Origin: Paenibacillus hemerocallicola
Lineage (GTDB): Bacteria > Bacillota > Bacilli > Paenibacillales > NBRC-103111
DNA length: 64,000 nucleotides
Direction: 5' to 3'
NCBI RefSeq assembly: GCF_006265175.1
Contig: NZ_VDCQ01000024.1
Coordinates: 29,416 to 93,415 of the forward strand
Of the stretch, positions 25,457 to 35,208 are shown piece by piece; the first letter of the stretch is position 1, and each line of letters opens with the position of its first letter. The position numbers and the translations under genes are program-made. Under the pieces are notes generated by a model. The model was given only the letters and a program-made list of their open reading frames with translations, was not told the DNA's origin and made no database searches.

Positions 25457-26770
25457 ATGAGAGCATCCGGTATGTTCTTGGCCGCGCTGGCGCTGATTCT
25501 TTTGGCTGGCTGCGGCAGTGATAAAAAAGACAGCTCCTCCGCTACACCTTTGGAGCCGGAATTAAGCAAAGATCCGGTCACGCTTACCTTTTTTAACTAT
25601 GCGGGAATTAGCGACCTTACTTTCCAGACACTAATCGAAGAGCCGGTAAAAAAGAAGTATCCGTATATTACGATTAAGATGACTGAAAAAGGGGTGAGTT
25701 TGCCTGACCTGGTGGCAAGCGGGAATCCGCCTGATCTGATTCATGCAACAAACGGCGTGGCATTGCAAGCAGTAATCGATCTCAAGCTTTACGCAGACTT
25801 GACTCCGCTAATGAAGAGGCATAAGTTCGACTTGTCGATTTTCAAAGACGGAGTCATTGAGGATATAAGGCGACAATCCGCCAATCGAAATGAAATCGTC
25901 GGATTGCCGGCCAATAACAATATGGCCGCCTTATACTACAATAAAGATATTTTCGATAAATTTGGCATCCCTTATCCGCGTGATGGGATGACGTGGGATG
26001 AAACGTACCAGCTTGCCAAACTGCTTACGAGACAGGAAGCAGGTGTAGCCTATCGTGGTTTCACCATGCAGCATACGCTGTTGCTCAACAACAACCAACT
26101 TTCGCTGCGCCTTCTCGATCCGGCAACCGACAAGCCTTTACAGAACCAGGACCAATGGGCTCGCCTGTTTCAAAATTGGAAACGTTTTTTCGAGATTAGC
26201 GGCAATGAATTGACAGATATAACGTACGGCAGCGGCTCGAATGATTTTCTGAAAATACGCAATGTGGCGATGGCGGCCTGGGGAAATAGCGTAGTCGGCA
26301 TTGAAACGATGAATGATCCTTCATTTAACTGGGACATGGTGACGCTACCGGTTTTCCCTGAGGCACCAGGAGTGTCGACGCAGATGCATACCCCGTTATT
26401 TATCATCTCGCCGACTACTAAACATATGGATCAGGCGTTTCAAGTTGTAGCCGAAATGTTCTCGACTGACGTACAACTGCAAAGCGTAAGAACGGGAAGA
26501 CCGTCGTTGATGAAGGATGCCATGTACAATCAAGCGATCGGAACAGACTTGCGCTCAATGGCAGACAAAAACAAACGCGCTTTTGCCGACATGAAGCCGG
26601 CAAGTTATCCTGAGCAGCTGTCGTCCTATGAATTGGTGGCGAGAAACGCATTTAATAATCAGTTCAAGGAATACTTGCTCGGTCTTAAAGATTTAAACAC
26701 GGCGCTGCGCGTCGCGACGGATCAAATGACGAAAGATGTCGAGGCCGAAAAAGCGAAACGAAAAAATTAA
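25457..26770 (+). CDS. CUT1-type ABC solute-binding lipoprotein
   Basis: A 437-residue sugar-binding lipoprotein; AGGGGG precedes the ATG and the lipobox is LLAGC (Cys 19). The family block YYNKDIFDKFGIPYPRDGMTWDE is present. It is closest in the window to the SBP at 16006 (EEPVKKKYPYITIKM near the mature N-terminus). It is followed after 66 bases by two FAD proteins, probably one operon under the upstream AraC gene. No permease genes. Confidence 0.92.
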   Translation: MRASGMFLAALALILLAGCGSDKKDSSSATPLEPELSKDPVTLTFFNYAGISDLTFQTLIEEPVKKKYPYITIKMTEKGVSLPDLVASGNPPDLIHATNGVALQAVIDLKLYADLTPLMKRHKFDLSIFKDGVIEDIRRQSANRNEIVGLPANNNMAALYYNKDIFDKFGIPYPRDGMTWDETYQLAKLLTRQEAGVAYRGFTMQHTLLLNNNQLSLRLLDPATDKPLQNQDQWARLFQNWKRFFEISGNELTDITYGSGSNDFLKIRNVAMAAWGNSVVGIETMNDPSFNWDMVTLPVFPEAPGVSTQMHTPLFIISPTTKHMDQAFQVVAEMFSTDVQLQSVRTGRPSLMKDAMYNQAIGTDLRSMADKNKRAFADMKPASYPEQLSSYELVARNAFNNQFKEYLLGLKDLNTALRVATDQMTKDVEAEKAKRKN

Positions 26771-26836
26771 GCAACGATAGGATCAGCCAAAGAGTGGGAA
26801 GGCGGTTTGGCCGTTGCTGTGAAGGAGGACACCAAG

Positions 26837-27682
26837 GTGCATCATGATTACAATCTGTTGGTTTGCGGCGCGACGTTCGCCGGACTTGGCGCCGCGCTGG
26901 CTGCACAGGCCGCCGGAAGAAATGTCATTCTTATCGAACGATCGGCGTTGCTTGGCGGCGAATTTATAGAAGCCTTCCAATGCAGGCGCGCTGAATGGCT
27001 ACCCCGCACGGAGACGGGGCGATGGCTGCACCAGCACATGATGGAGCGCGGTATCATCGGTCAAGACGGTTGCTCCGTGTATATGTCGGCACTCCACCCG
27101 CTGCTCTGTTTGCTAGTGAGACAACAGCGGCTTCAAGTACGCATGCTTACCGAGATCGTGGAGATCGGTAGAGGGAGGGGACAATATCATGTCGAATTAC
27201 ACGACATTCGCGGAAAAAGTACGATACAGGCCGAGGAAATCCTTGATACTTCCACCATGCGTCTGACTTGCCCCGGGGAGCTATTTACACCCGAATCGAA
27301 AAGCATACATTCTTATCTCCATCATCCGGCAGGGATTGAATGGGAGGGAGACAGCGAAGAACAGACTTGTCTTTCCTTTACGACACGGCTTCGCCCATTC
27401 CAAGCGACATTGCAGATGGCTGTTTCCGCTGAAGACTCGTGGTCTGATGCCAGACAGCGGTTGCATCGTTGCTGGGCCGATCGCCCGAATGCATGGAAGA
27501 CTTGGACGATTGCCGCAATCGCCGGAAGATTCGCCTCCCATGTTCCCGCAGGCGTACATCGTTTAGCGACAGGGTGGAATTGGTTCCCGTCGGAAGCCTA
27601 TGCCAATCCGCTGGACGCCTTGGACCATGGTTACGAATATGGGGCGAAGGAGTGGGGGCAGCATGCCGCATCCAACCTATGA
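26837..27682 (+). CDS. FAD-dependent oxidoreductase, short
   Basis: A 281-residue flavoprotein-like protein. GTG 26837 follows AAGGAGGA at good spacing and places the Rossmann motif at the N-terminus (LLVCGATFAGLGAALAAQAAG, then VILIER). The second glycine-rich motifs normally found in the C-terminal half are not evident, and the protein is about half the length of its downstream neighbour, so it may be a reduced or partner subunit. Its last 20 bases overlap the start of the next gene, indicating translational coupling and a joint role. Confidence 0.75.
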   Translation: MHHDYNLLVCGATFAGLGAALAAQAAGRNVILIERSALLGGEFIEAFQCRRAEWLPRTETGRWLHQHMMERGIIGQDGCSVYMSALHPLLCLLVRQQRLQVRMLTEIVEIGRGRGQYHVELHDIRGKSTIQAEEILDTSTMRLTCPGELFTPESKSIHSYLHHPAGIEWEGDSEEQTCLSFTTRLRPFQATLQMAVSAEDSWSDARQRLHRCWADRPNAWKTWTIAAIAGRFASHVPAGVHRLATGWNWFPSEAYANPLDALDHGYEYGAKEWGQHAASNL

Positions 27683-29525
27683 TTTTGATGTGATTGTCGT
27701 CGGACTGGGCACGGCAGGCGCCATTGCCGCGATTGCTTCAGCGAAACGGGGATTGCGCGTGCTGGGAATCGAACGGTTATCCGCAATGGGAGGCACTGGA
27801 ACAACGGGAGGCGTACTTAAATACTATTTTGGTTCGACGGGCGGCATGTATGAGGATGTCGATCGGAAAGCGCAGCAGGTTTCCGGTTCGATTTATACGC
27901 CGGCGATAGGAATCGGAGCGGAAAGCAAACAATTCGTGCTAGAAGAGGAAGCTTTGCAAGCCGGTGTCGTACTTCATTACGATACGACCGTCATCGATGT
28001 GATTCGTACGGATAAAAGGTTACGGGGAGTGGCGTGCTTTTCACCGGAGCGCGGCAAGTATACGCAGACATGCCAGGTTGTGATCGATTGCACAGGCAAT
28101 GCAGATCTATGTCGTATGAGCGGTTGCAAGATACGGACCGGCAGACAACTGGATGGGATGGTGCAGCCGTTTTCCAATGTGCTGTTTAAAATGGAACGAG
28201 ATCATGTTCGTACTTTCTATATGGACAGCGGTTATGTCCACACAACTGATCCGCTCGATTTATCGAACAAAATTATGGATTCGGCGTTATCGCCCGCTCA
28301 TTTGAGAAGCTGCTTTGGCGAGAACGACTATTTTCGAATAGCGCCGCAGATTGGGATTAGAGAGAGCTGTCATATTGAGGGTGAAACCAATGTGACACTT
28401 TCGGACATTCTGGAAAATCGCGCTACACCGGAACCTGTATTCTGGGCGTTCTCTAATTTGGACAATCATGGAATTGACTTCGCTTTGGAAAGCAGTCTGC
28501 TTCAGGACTGGTCTGTGAACGCCGGGCTGTGGGGGATGAAGCTGAGCGTACCCATTCCTCTTGAAGCGCTGATCCCGGAAGGTTATGATCGTTTGCTTGT
28601 TGCGGGCCGTTGTCTGGCAGTCGATCATGATCTTGCCTCTTGCGTCAGGATGAAAAGAGATATGCAAAAATGCGGAGAGGCCGCAGCTGTCGCCGCCTAT
28701 ATCGCTATCCGGGATCAAATTTCTTTGCGCAAGGTTCCGTACGGGGAATTAAGCGCACTGCTTCGAGAGACGGGTTGCTTGGACGATTCGCAATCCGAAG
28801 AAGCCCGCTCTGCCCGGTCGTCACCCGGTGACGTTCGGCAATGGATGACGAGCATTGCCGATATTCAAGCCGGATTGGCAAGCGACAGTCCCGCGATCGC
28901 GATATGGTCCGCCAAACGTATCGGCGCCGAGCTCGGGAACACCCTCATAAGCTGGATGGAGCAAGCCGACGAGGAACATTTGCGCAAACATAGCGCAATC
29001 GCACTCGCTTTGATAGACAGGCAGGAAGCGGCTACTGTTCTTTTGGAAATGGTGCGCGAACGGGATTCCTTTATTCCTGGCGGCCGTTCCAGATTTCATC
29101 ATGCGCGCGGTTATACGGCTGTCTGTTTGCTGGGTCGTCTGGCTCACCAAGCGGCTATACCCGAACTTGTTCATATCCTCCAGGATTCCGGCTTATGCAC
29201 CGGAACGAATGGAAAGAAGGGGCATCACCCCTCTGAGGAGGATGAACAGTTTCAATATGTCTCGCATGCAATTGTCGCATTAATCCGTATTGGCGACCGA
29301 CATCCAGACAGCCGTCTCCTTGTGTCGCAGGCTCTGGTTGATTTCCAAGCACGGCCGACTACGGAGTTTTACATGTCGCTCTGGGGCAATTCGCATTTTT
29401 CTTTGAATATGGGCGCAAGGCTGCGGGAAGTCATCGAGCAAGCTTTGTTGCGCTGGTCTGCAACAAACGCTGACTCTCGGACGCAGACGGATTTGACAGA
29501 ATGCTTCGGCGGTAAAATACATTAA
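27663..29525 (+). CDS. FAD-dependent oxidoreductase with C-terminal HEAT-like region
   Basis: A 620-residue protein. ATG 27663 follows GGAGTGGGGG. The N-terminal FAD_oxidored-type domain (about 1-370) has VVGLGTAGAIAAIASAKRG, then GTGTTGGVLKYYFG, DCTGNADLCRMSG, and near its end LLVAGRCLAVDHDLASCVRM. The remaining 250 residues are alpha-helical and repeat-like (ALALIDRQEAATVLLEMV, YTAVCLLGRLAHQAAIPELV), as in HEAT or PBS-lyase repeats, probably for protein interaction. Cytoplasmic. It probably oxidises a sugar or a derived acid from the SBP-linked pathway, coupled to the preceding gene. Confidence 0.8.
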   Translation: MPHPTYDFDVIVVGLGTAGAIAAIASAKRGLRVLGIERLSAMGGTGTTGGVLKYYFGSTGGMYEDVDRKAQQVSGSIYTPAIGIGAESKQFVLEEEALQAGVVLHYDTTVIDVIRTDKRLRGVACFSPERGKYTQTCQVVIDCTGNADLCRMSGCKIRTGRQLDGMVQPFSNVLFKMERDHVRTFYMDSGYVHTTDPLDLSNKIMDSALSPAHLRSCFGENDYFRIAPQIGIRESCHIEGETNVTLSDILENRATPEPVFWAFSNLDNHGIDFALESSLLQDWSVNAGLWGMKLSVPIPLEALIPEGYDRLLVAGRCLAVDHDLASCVRMKRDMQKCGEAAAVAAYIAIRDQISLRKVPYGELSALLRETGCLDDSQSEEARSARSSPGDVRQWMTSIADIQAGLASDSPAIAIWSAKRIGAELGNTLISWMEQADEEHLRKHSAIALALIDRQEAATVLLEMVRERDSFIPGGRSRFHHARGYTAVCLLGRLAHQAAIPELVHILQDSGLCTGTNGKKGHHPSEEDEQFQYVSHAIVALIRIGDRHPDSRLLVSQALVDFQARPTTEFYMSLWGNSHFSLNMGARLREVIEQALLRWSATNADSRTQTDLTECFGGKIH

Positions 29526-29547
29526 TATCAGTTTGGTCGGTACTCCG

Positions 29548-29588
29548 GATGACTCGTCACTATCTTTGGGTAGGGGCGGGTCTTTTTT
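29548..29588 (+). terminator. Terminator after the flavoprotein operon
   Basis: GACTCGTC pairs with GGCGGGTC (two G-U pairs), followed by TTTTTTA. Confidence 0.55.
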
Positions 29589-30319
29589 AACGATAAGGAA
29601 AGTTTAACTTCACTAAAGCACTAAAACGAAGAGAGACTTTCCTTACCAAGAATAAGCTACCGCTAAAACACGAATGCACATCATCGAGAAGGCTTCGATC
29701 AAAAGCTTTTCTTATCTGACGAAAGGAGTGTCCATATGAGAAATCAAGTTCTGAGAGTTTGGAGGTAATTTCGGTCGAAGCAGTGGGTGCTTGGCCGTCG
29801 GAGCGACCAAAGCTGTTTACCGCCGAGCCTCAGGAGCAGGACACGCCCACATCATCATTCGGCACGCCAAGCCGTGTAGAATTAGTTGCTATAGACATGC
29901 TAAAAATCAGTGATATATATCCTGTAAGCGATCGAAAGTCTGCATTTGTGACAATCAAACGGTGCAAAGTTTCGAGGAACACAATCAGGGATTATTAATT
30001 CAGAAAAAGCAATAGTTCGTCGTTTAACTTTGTAATTTGAAACTCCATTTAAGAGGCAGCCGTTCAAACTGATCGGCTGCCTTTGCTCACCTAACAGGCA
30101 GTAGAGATCAACTATAACCAATAAATCCCTGTATGCTGCCCCGATGCGATATATGATTAAGAAAACTATTCATTGGCGCCAGAGCATTTAGAGCGTTACC
30201 TTGTACAGAAGCGGGAAAACAAGTTTGTGGATGATAAATCGGGGTATCTCATGGATAAACGGGCGTGGCAAAAGTCGATTGCCATGCGACATTAGGGTAA
30301 AAAACGGAGGATACAAGAA
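29589..30319. other. Gap with gene scraps and a hairpin repeat
   Basis: ATG 29736 after AGGAG opens only a 10-codon frame (MRNQVLRVWR). Near 30183-30293 one frame reads EHLERYLVQKRENKFVDDKSG and ends MRH-stop, which looks like the C-terminal scrap of an unknown protein. An open frame at 29759-29998 shows no family motif. The hairpin repeat at 30055-30105 is listed separately. No complete gene. Confidence 0.35.
30055..30105 (+). repeat. Hairpin repeat with CACCTAA..GGCAG tail, copy 2
   Basis: Stem GGCAGCCG/CGGCTGCC (30055-30081), then TTTGCTCACCTAACAGGCAG. Stem and tail match the copy at 4076-4120. Confidence 0.45.
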
Positions 30320-31336
30320 ATGAACAACCATGATGAAAGGTTTGTAAAGCCCGAAATACTGGCGCTTGTTTTGAGTAAAATGCTCGACAAGGCGATAATC
30401 CGCGCAGATTATCAACTCAAAGTGTTGCAAGGCGGGACAGTAGGAGATGTTCGGCTTGTAACAGGCATGGTTGAAACTTCCGATGGTGAAAATCTGCCGT
30501 ATAAGGTGGTTTGGAAAACACAGAAAAAATTTGAGCGTTACGGTGATCCGGATTCATGGCGAAGGGAATACGACCTCTATGCATCGGATTTCAAAAAGGT
30601 TTTCTTCGATTCGTTCCGTTGTCCGGAGTGTTATCACGCCGAAATAAATGGCGATGAGATTCAACTGTGGATGGAATATATTGATGGTGTGTCAGGCTTA
30701 AATCTGACCTCGGAAATGTATGAACGTATAGCCGAGGAATTGGGTCGATTTCAAGGCAAGCTGTACACTGAACGACCAAACGTATTGCAGAATCTGTCCA
30801 ATTTAAGCAAGGTTGAGTTTACGAAAAACTACTATCTGCGGTATCGGTCATGGAATGTTTTGTATGATTACATACGCTCCGATGACTGCGAAATTCCGAA
30901 GCACCTGTGTAAAATGCTCATAGACATAGATAACAATGCGGACGAAATATTCAGTCGCATTGAAAAGCTGCCAATAGTGCTTTGCCACAGAGATTTTTGG
31001 GTGGCAAACATATTCTATTCGGACAGTAAAATCGTACTTATCGATTGGGATACCTCCGGATGGGGGTACATGGGCGAGGATATCGCGAGTTTAATAACGG
31101 ATGAAGCGGATGTCTGTCATATGATTGAATATTACCAGAAATGCATTCCGGCGTATTACAGGGGTTTTTCGGAATATGCGGATGTGTCCCATATTTCCGA
31201 TCCTTGTATCTATGAACTAATTCTTGCTATGTTCGGATACAGGCTTGTGGAGTGGTATAAATTCGCTGAGTCGCCCGAAGATAAATCAATGCACCTTAAT
31301 ACCTTGCAAAAAATCCATGAGATGAGAAATATGTAG
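30320..31336 (+). CDS. APH-type phosphotransferase
   Basis: A 338-residue small-molecule kinase of the aminoglycoside phosphotransferase/choline kinase fold. ATG follows CGGAGGA. The catalytic loop is LCHRDFWVANIF (H-x-D-x4-N) and the metal motif is IDWDTSG, about 15 residues later. No signal peptide. The lower GC of this gene and its neighbours suggests acquisition. The substrate (an antibiotic, a sugar or an amino compound) cannot be told from sequence. It stands alone between remnants. Confidence 0.85.
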   Translation: MNNHDERFVKPEILALVLSKMLDKAIIRADYQLKVLQGGTVGDVRLVTGMVETSDGENLPYKVVWKTQKKFERYGDPDSWRREYDLYASDFKKVFFDSFRCPECYHAEINGDEIQLWMEYIDGVSGLNLTSEMYERIAEELGRFQGKLYTERPNVLQNLSNLSKVEFTKNYYLRYRSWNVLYDYIRSDDCEIPKHLCKMLIDIDNNADEIFSRIEKLPIVLCHRDFWVANIFYSDSKIVLIDWDTSGWGYMGEDIASLITDEADVCHMIEYYQKCIPAYYRGFSEYADVSHISDPCIYELILAMFGYRLVEWYKFAESPEDKSMHLNTLQKIHEMRNM

Positions 31337-31553
31337 ATGAATATAACTATTGAGCCATTAGAAGTAAACAACTGGATGAACGTCTGTGAATTGTCTGTTT
31401 CAGAAGAATAAAAGCAAATCCTCCGAGATCGAAGCAACTCTGGAGACACATGCAGCGGAGCGTTTCCGTCTGATCTGGCTAAAGGAAAAAGAGCCGTTTG
31501 CCTATGCTGAATTAGTTCTCATAAACGATTTGAAGCGATATGCCGGGGAATAA
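31337..31553 (+). pseudogene. GNAT start fragment and C-terminal scrap
   Basis: ATG 31337 opens MNITIEPLEVNNWMNVCELSVSEE and stops at TAA 31409-31411, a typical GNAT N-terminus cut off early. Immediately after, another frame reads EIEATLETHAAERFRLIWLK, EKEPFAYAELVLINDLKRYA and ends at 31553, a C-terminal scrap of another, unrecognised gene. Confidence 0.45.
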
Positions 31554-31584
31554 AGCAGCGCTCGCATCTACGGGGCCGGATGTC

Positions 31585-31657
31585 GAGGGACAAGAACTTA
31601 TATGCTTAGAAATCCGCGTAAATCGCGGACTTTTTATTTTAAGGATATATGTTCTTG
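31585..31657 (+). repeat. GGACAAGAAC-box repeat, copy 5 (5' part)
   Basis: Direct box GAGGGACAAGAACTTATATGC (first bases at 31585), hairpin ATCCGCG/CGCGGAC with T-run and TATTTTA, then inverted box AGGATATATGTTCTTG. Boxes 3 and 4 are missing, complementary to copy 3, which has only the 3' part. Confidence 0.7.
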
Positions 31658-31925
31658 GCAACACAAGACCGAAGCCGCGAATCCGACAGTAACAACAGTA
31701 AATCTGCAAGTGGCCAGAAACGGCCAAATCAAACTGGTAGTTTCCCATTCGTGAGAATAATAGATTAGAAAAACGTCAACTGGTAAAGTAAAATAGAGAA
31801 AAGTGGAGATATCCCTACGTCTGTTAACCGGGCGGAGGTGCACCTCCAACGTCGGAACGAAATTCAATCTGGAACGGCTGCCGGCGGAAACGCAGATTTT
31901 ATACGCTGGAGGGAGGAGACGATTT

Positions 31926-32807
31926 ATGCTGGTAAAATCATTGGCTCATTATAAGCATCCCGACAATTTCCCTTTTTGGATTCAGCGAAACCGTCATGAC
32001 CAAAGAAGCATGCCTCTTTTGCACACTCACGAATTCGTCGAACTGATTTATGTGGAGAGCGGTCAAGCGACGCATTTGTTCCAAGATACTTCATACGAGA
32101 TCAATAAAGGCGATATTTTTATGATTAACCCGGGCGAGAAGCACGGTTATATCGTCACTGAAGGTCAGACCATCGAAGTGATCAACTGTTTGTTCCATCC
32201 GGATTTTATAGCGTCATATGTGCTTCAGGCGTTACGATTGGGCGATTCGTTCGATTTTTTTTACGTACAGCCTTTTTTAAATCGCGAAATCAGGTTTAAC
32301 CACAAGCTGAATTTGGTGACGGCTGGCGCTGACAAAACGCGGGACATTCTGGAGGAATTGCATCGGGAAATGACGCAGCGGGATTCCGGTTATCAAGCTC
32401 TGGTACAGCTGCGAATGACCGAACTGTTCATCCTGCTGTCCCGCTACTACAACAAGGGGAAGCACAAGCTGCAGATCCCTTCTCCGAACGAACTGCTTGT
32501 ACATCGGGTCTGTGGTTATGTGGAAAGGCACTATAATCAGAAAATCACGTTGCCGATGCTGTCGAAACTGTTTTACGTCGGGGAGCGCCAGTTAAATCGG
32601 CATTTCAATCGGTATCGAGGAACCAGTGTATACGAATTTGTGCAGTTCATCCGGATCGAAAAGGCAAAGCGACTGCTGATCGAAACCGACGACATTGTGT
32701 CTGTTGTCGCGCATCGGGTCGGCTATGAGGATGCCGCTTCCTTCGGGAGATTGTTTGTTCGCCAATGCGGTTGTTCGCCGGGCAAGTACAGAGAAGAAAA
32801 TCGGTAG
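31926..32807 (+). CDS. AraC family transcription regulator
   Basis: A 293-residue regulator. ATG 31926 follows GGAGGGAGGAG, ruling out the upstream ATG-less extension. The cupin-type N-terminus (about 20-110; MPLLHTHEFVELIYVESGQA, GEKHGYI) is followed by an AraC domain (about 195-290; LFYVGERQLNRHFNRYRG and VAHRVGYEDAASFGRLFVRQCG). It is upstream of and co-directional with the beta-helix gene at 33221, which has a cre-type palindrome in front of it. Confidence 0.92.
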   Translation: MLVKSLAHYKHPDNFPFWIQRNRHDQRSMPLLHTHEFVELIYVESGQATHLFQDTSYEINKGDIFMINPGEKHGYIVTEGQTIEVINCLFHPDFIASYVLQALRLGDSFDFFYVQPFLNREIRFNHKLNLVTAGADKTRDILEELHREMTQRDSGYQALVQLRMTELFILLSRYYNKGKHKLQIPSPNELLVHRVCGYVERHYNQKITLPMLSKLFYVGERQLNRHFNRYRGTSVYEFVQFIRIEKAKRLLIETDDIVSVVAHRVGYEDAASFGRLFVRQCGCSPGKYREENR

Positions 32808-33069
32808 CCGCATCGAAACCGGAATTGATGATTAACCGTTGTCTGAAGCAGATCGATCCCGGAAAGCGGGAAAGTGACCGGATCGGCACACTGTCTGTCC
32901 TTTTCCGCAATAGCCTCTCCTTTCCGTTTTTTTATATAGTAGAGGAAAGCCTGTAGCCCTGACAAGCTCTTCGTCGGAAGGACTTGAAGGGAAGAAAGGA
33001 GGCAATACAAGTCCTGCATGCGACTTTACTGCAGGGGGTGAGGTCTTCTCGGGTGGCGAAGCCTATCGT

Positions 33070-33105
33070 TTCAATAAAAATGAAATCGCTTTCATTTTTA
33101 TTGAA
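33070..33105. promoter_or_regulatory. Long perfect palindrome centred on a cre site
   Basis: TTCAATAAAAATGAAA (33070-33085), TCGC, TTTCATTTTTATTGAA (33090-33105): 16-base perfect arms. The inner 14 bases (33081-33094) read TGAAAGCGATTTCA on the minus strand, a perfect cre consensus. It lies about 115 bases upstream of the beta-helix start and could also form an RNA hairpin. CcpA or a dedicated LacI-type repressor is the likely ligand. Confidence 0.6.
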
Positions 33106-33220
33106 CAGAAACTGTCGCGATGCCGCACTTTCTTGTTTTGGACGAACACGTTTCGTAATAGAGCAAGACAATCAGTAGATTCATGACTGATGCGCAAGAG
33201 AAAAGAAGGAGGACTGTATA

Positions 33221-35140
33221 GTGGAGAACAAGAGGATGAGTCGCAGGGCTTTGCTCGGCACCGCCGCAAGCGCGGGCGCGATGTTGGTGGCGGGCAGCGT
33301 GCTTGGTCAAACCGAAGTGCGGGCGACCGCTGGGGAACAAGTGATCGTAGTCGATGACATCGCCGCAATGATAAGCCTGTCATCGCCAGAAGACGGCCAG
33401 CTTGTAAGGACGCGAGGTTATTTCGCCTCCGGGGACGGCGGCGGCGCCTGGTACTTCATTACACCAGCTGCCAGTTATGTCGGATCGCCGGACGGCTATG
33501 TCGATCACGGGATGATTGCATCGGGCAAAGTCGCCGTTTTGGAAATCTCGCAGGGAATCGATATGTTGCAGGTCGGCGTCCAGACGGGCGTCGACTGCAC
33601 GGCGCGAGTCCGGGCCGCGTACGCCAAAGAGGCGAAGAACTATTTCTATACCGGGGACATAGCGTCGGTCATCGATTGCGACGACCCCGCTTATCCGACA
33701 ACCAAGTTCAACGGGGGCATCCGACCACCTAGCGACAGCACCCATTGGTTCGACGGCCTGTTCCGTTTTCAAGCTAAAGCGAGTCCTTACGGCGAGCATG
33801 TGCTCTTTAACTTGCAGGGCTGCGAGCACGTTACGATGTGGCGTCCCTGGGTGATCGGGGATATCGGGACCCATACGGGGACCGGTGGAGAGTGGGGGTT
33901 CGGTTTTTATATCGCTTCCGGCAGCAAACATATCGCCATCCATAACGGAACTGCCGAGAAGTTTTGGGGCGATGGCTATTATATCGGCGTGTACCCGCAC
34001 AATACGGCGCTGCCGATCCCCGAGCATATACTGCTTCAGGATTGCATTGCCGATTCCAATCGCAGGCAAGGGTTGTCGATCGTCACCGTCCAGAGTGGAC
34101 GGATCGTCGGGGGAGATTACCGCAATACCGGGAAGATCGTTTTGACGAACCCGGGTTACGGCATCGATATCGAACCCAACAGTCAGCTCGGGAACAAGAT
34201 CGACATATCGCTTATCGATGTCAAGACCAGCAACAACGGACGAGGCGGTTTGCAGCTCGTACCAGGGTTCCTGACCGCCTCGAGTACCGTAAATCCCTTA
34301 TTTGATGTTTACATCGCCAACTATCGTTCCGAGTCGGACGGTCCGGTCGGGGGGCTTCGCTTCGCTTTTCCCGGACTGAGCGGCGGGGTTAACCTGACGA
34401 AAAAGATCCGGGGTTCGATCGTGATCGAGAAGGCGATGATCGTGCGGCCGGCACGCAAAGCGGTGGAGTGGGCGCGTTGGGGACCGAATGCGCCCGAAGT
34501 GATCGCGACTGATGTCGCCGTACAGGACCCCAACGAAGCGGGCGTTGCCGGCTCATCCTACCCGCAGGAGCGGAGCGCGTTCTCGATCGATATCGTCGCC
34601 TCCCATGTGACGAGCGGTCAGGTCCGTATCGGCAAAATAACGCTAATACGTCCGAGGGCCATCGACACCAGAAGCACGCCGCAGATGCTCGTCCCCTTTT
34701 GGGCAAATGCGGCATCCGGGGCGTCGATCAACGGCCTACACATTATCGATCCGTATTCGGAAAACGATCTGGATGGCGATCGCGGTTTTTTGCGCCTTAA
34801 CGTCTCAGACGATAGCCAGCTGACCTATACGGGCCCTCGACCCAGATACGTACTGGATGACGACTTCACCTTAAGCGGCGGATTGCTGGCAGGGGTCGAA
34901 CTGATGCTCCCGGCCGCCGAAACGGGAACAAAGGATGTACAGCTGCCCGGGTCTGCTGTATCGATCGGGCTGGAGTATGTATTCGCCAACGCTTCCCAGT
35001 CCGGAGGAAAGATCCGGCTGCTGGCATCCGGCTCGGATGTCTTGCAGCTGCCGGGAGCGGCGGGAGCGACAAGCTTGCTGATTGAACCCGGCATGATCTG
35101 CAAGGCGAAAGCGCAGCTGCCTGGCATTTGGTCGATCTGA
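33221..35140 (+). CDS. Tat-exported right-handed beta-helix protein
   Basis: A 639-residue secreted protein. GTG 33221 follows AAGGAGGAC, and the N-terminus MSRRALLGTAASAGAMLVAG is a twin-arginine signal. The mature start has a tail-spike-like entry (LVRTRGYFASGDGGGAWYF), followed by beta-helix coils from about residue 190 (EHVTMWRPWVIGDIG, HIAIHNGTAEKFWGDGYYIG, ILLQDCIADSNRRQGLSI). The end (about 540-639) looks like a separate small beta domain. Probably a polysaccharide-binding or -cleaving protein at the cell surface. Catalytic residues not assignable. It has the same place in its cassette as the proteins at 5141, 49296 and 60089. Confidence 0.85.
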   Translation: MENKRMSRRALLGTAASAGAMLVAGSVLGQTEVRATAGEQVIVVDDIAAMISLSSPEDGQLVRTRGYFASGDGGGAWYFITPAASYVGSPDGYVDHGMIASGKVAVLEISQGIDMLQVGVQTGVDCTARVRAAYAKEAKNYFYTGDIASVIDCDDPAYPTTKFNGGIRPPSDSTHWFDGLFRFQAKASPYGEHVLFNLQGCEHVTMWRPWVIGDIGTHTGTGGEWGFGFYIASGSKHIAIHNGTAEKFWGDGYYIGVYPHNTALPIPEHILLQDCIADSNRRQGLSIVTVQSGRIVGGDYRNTGKIVLTNPGYGIDIEPNSQLGNKIDISLIDVKTSNNGRGGLQLVPGFLTASSTVNPLFDVYIANYRSESDGPVGGLRFAFPGLSGGVNLTKKIRGSIVIEKAMIVRPARKAVEWARWGPNAPEVIATDVAVQDPNEAGVAGSSYPQERSAFSIDIVASHVTSGQVRIGKITLIRPRAIDTRSTPQMLVPFWANAASGASINGLHIIDPYSENDLDGDRGFLRLNVSDDSQLTYTGPRPRYVLDDDFTLSGGLLAGVELMLPAAETGTKDVQLPGSAVSIGLEYVFANASQSGGKIRLLASGSDVLQLPGAAGATSLLIEPGMICKAKAQLPGIWSI

Positions 35141-35158
35141 GCTACCCAACATGAAGGA

Positions 35159-35191
35159 GCCTCTAATCCGCTTTCAAAGTGGATTAGAGGC
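35159..35191. terminator. Bidirectional terminator
   Basis: GCCTCTAATCCGCT pairs with AGTGGATTAGAGGC (one G-U pair), followed by TTTACCG. It separates the convergent beta-helix and SBP genes. Confidence 0.75.
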
Positions 35192-35208
35192 TTTACCGTC
35201 CCTGCCGA

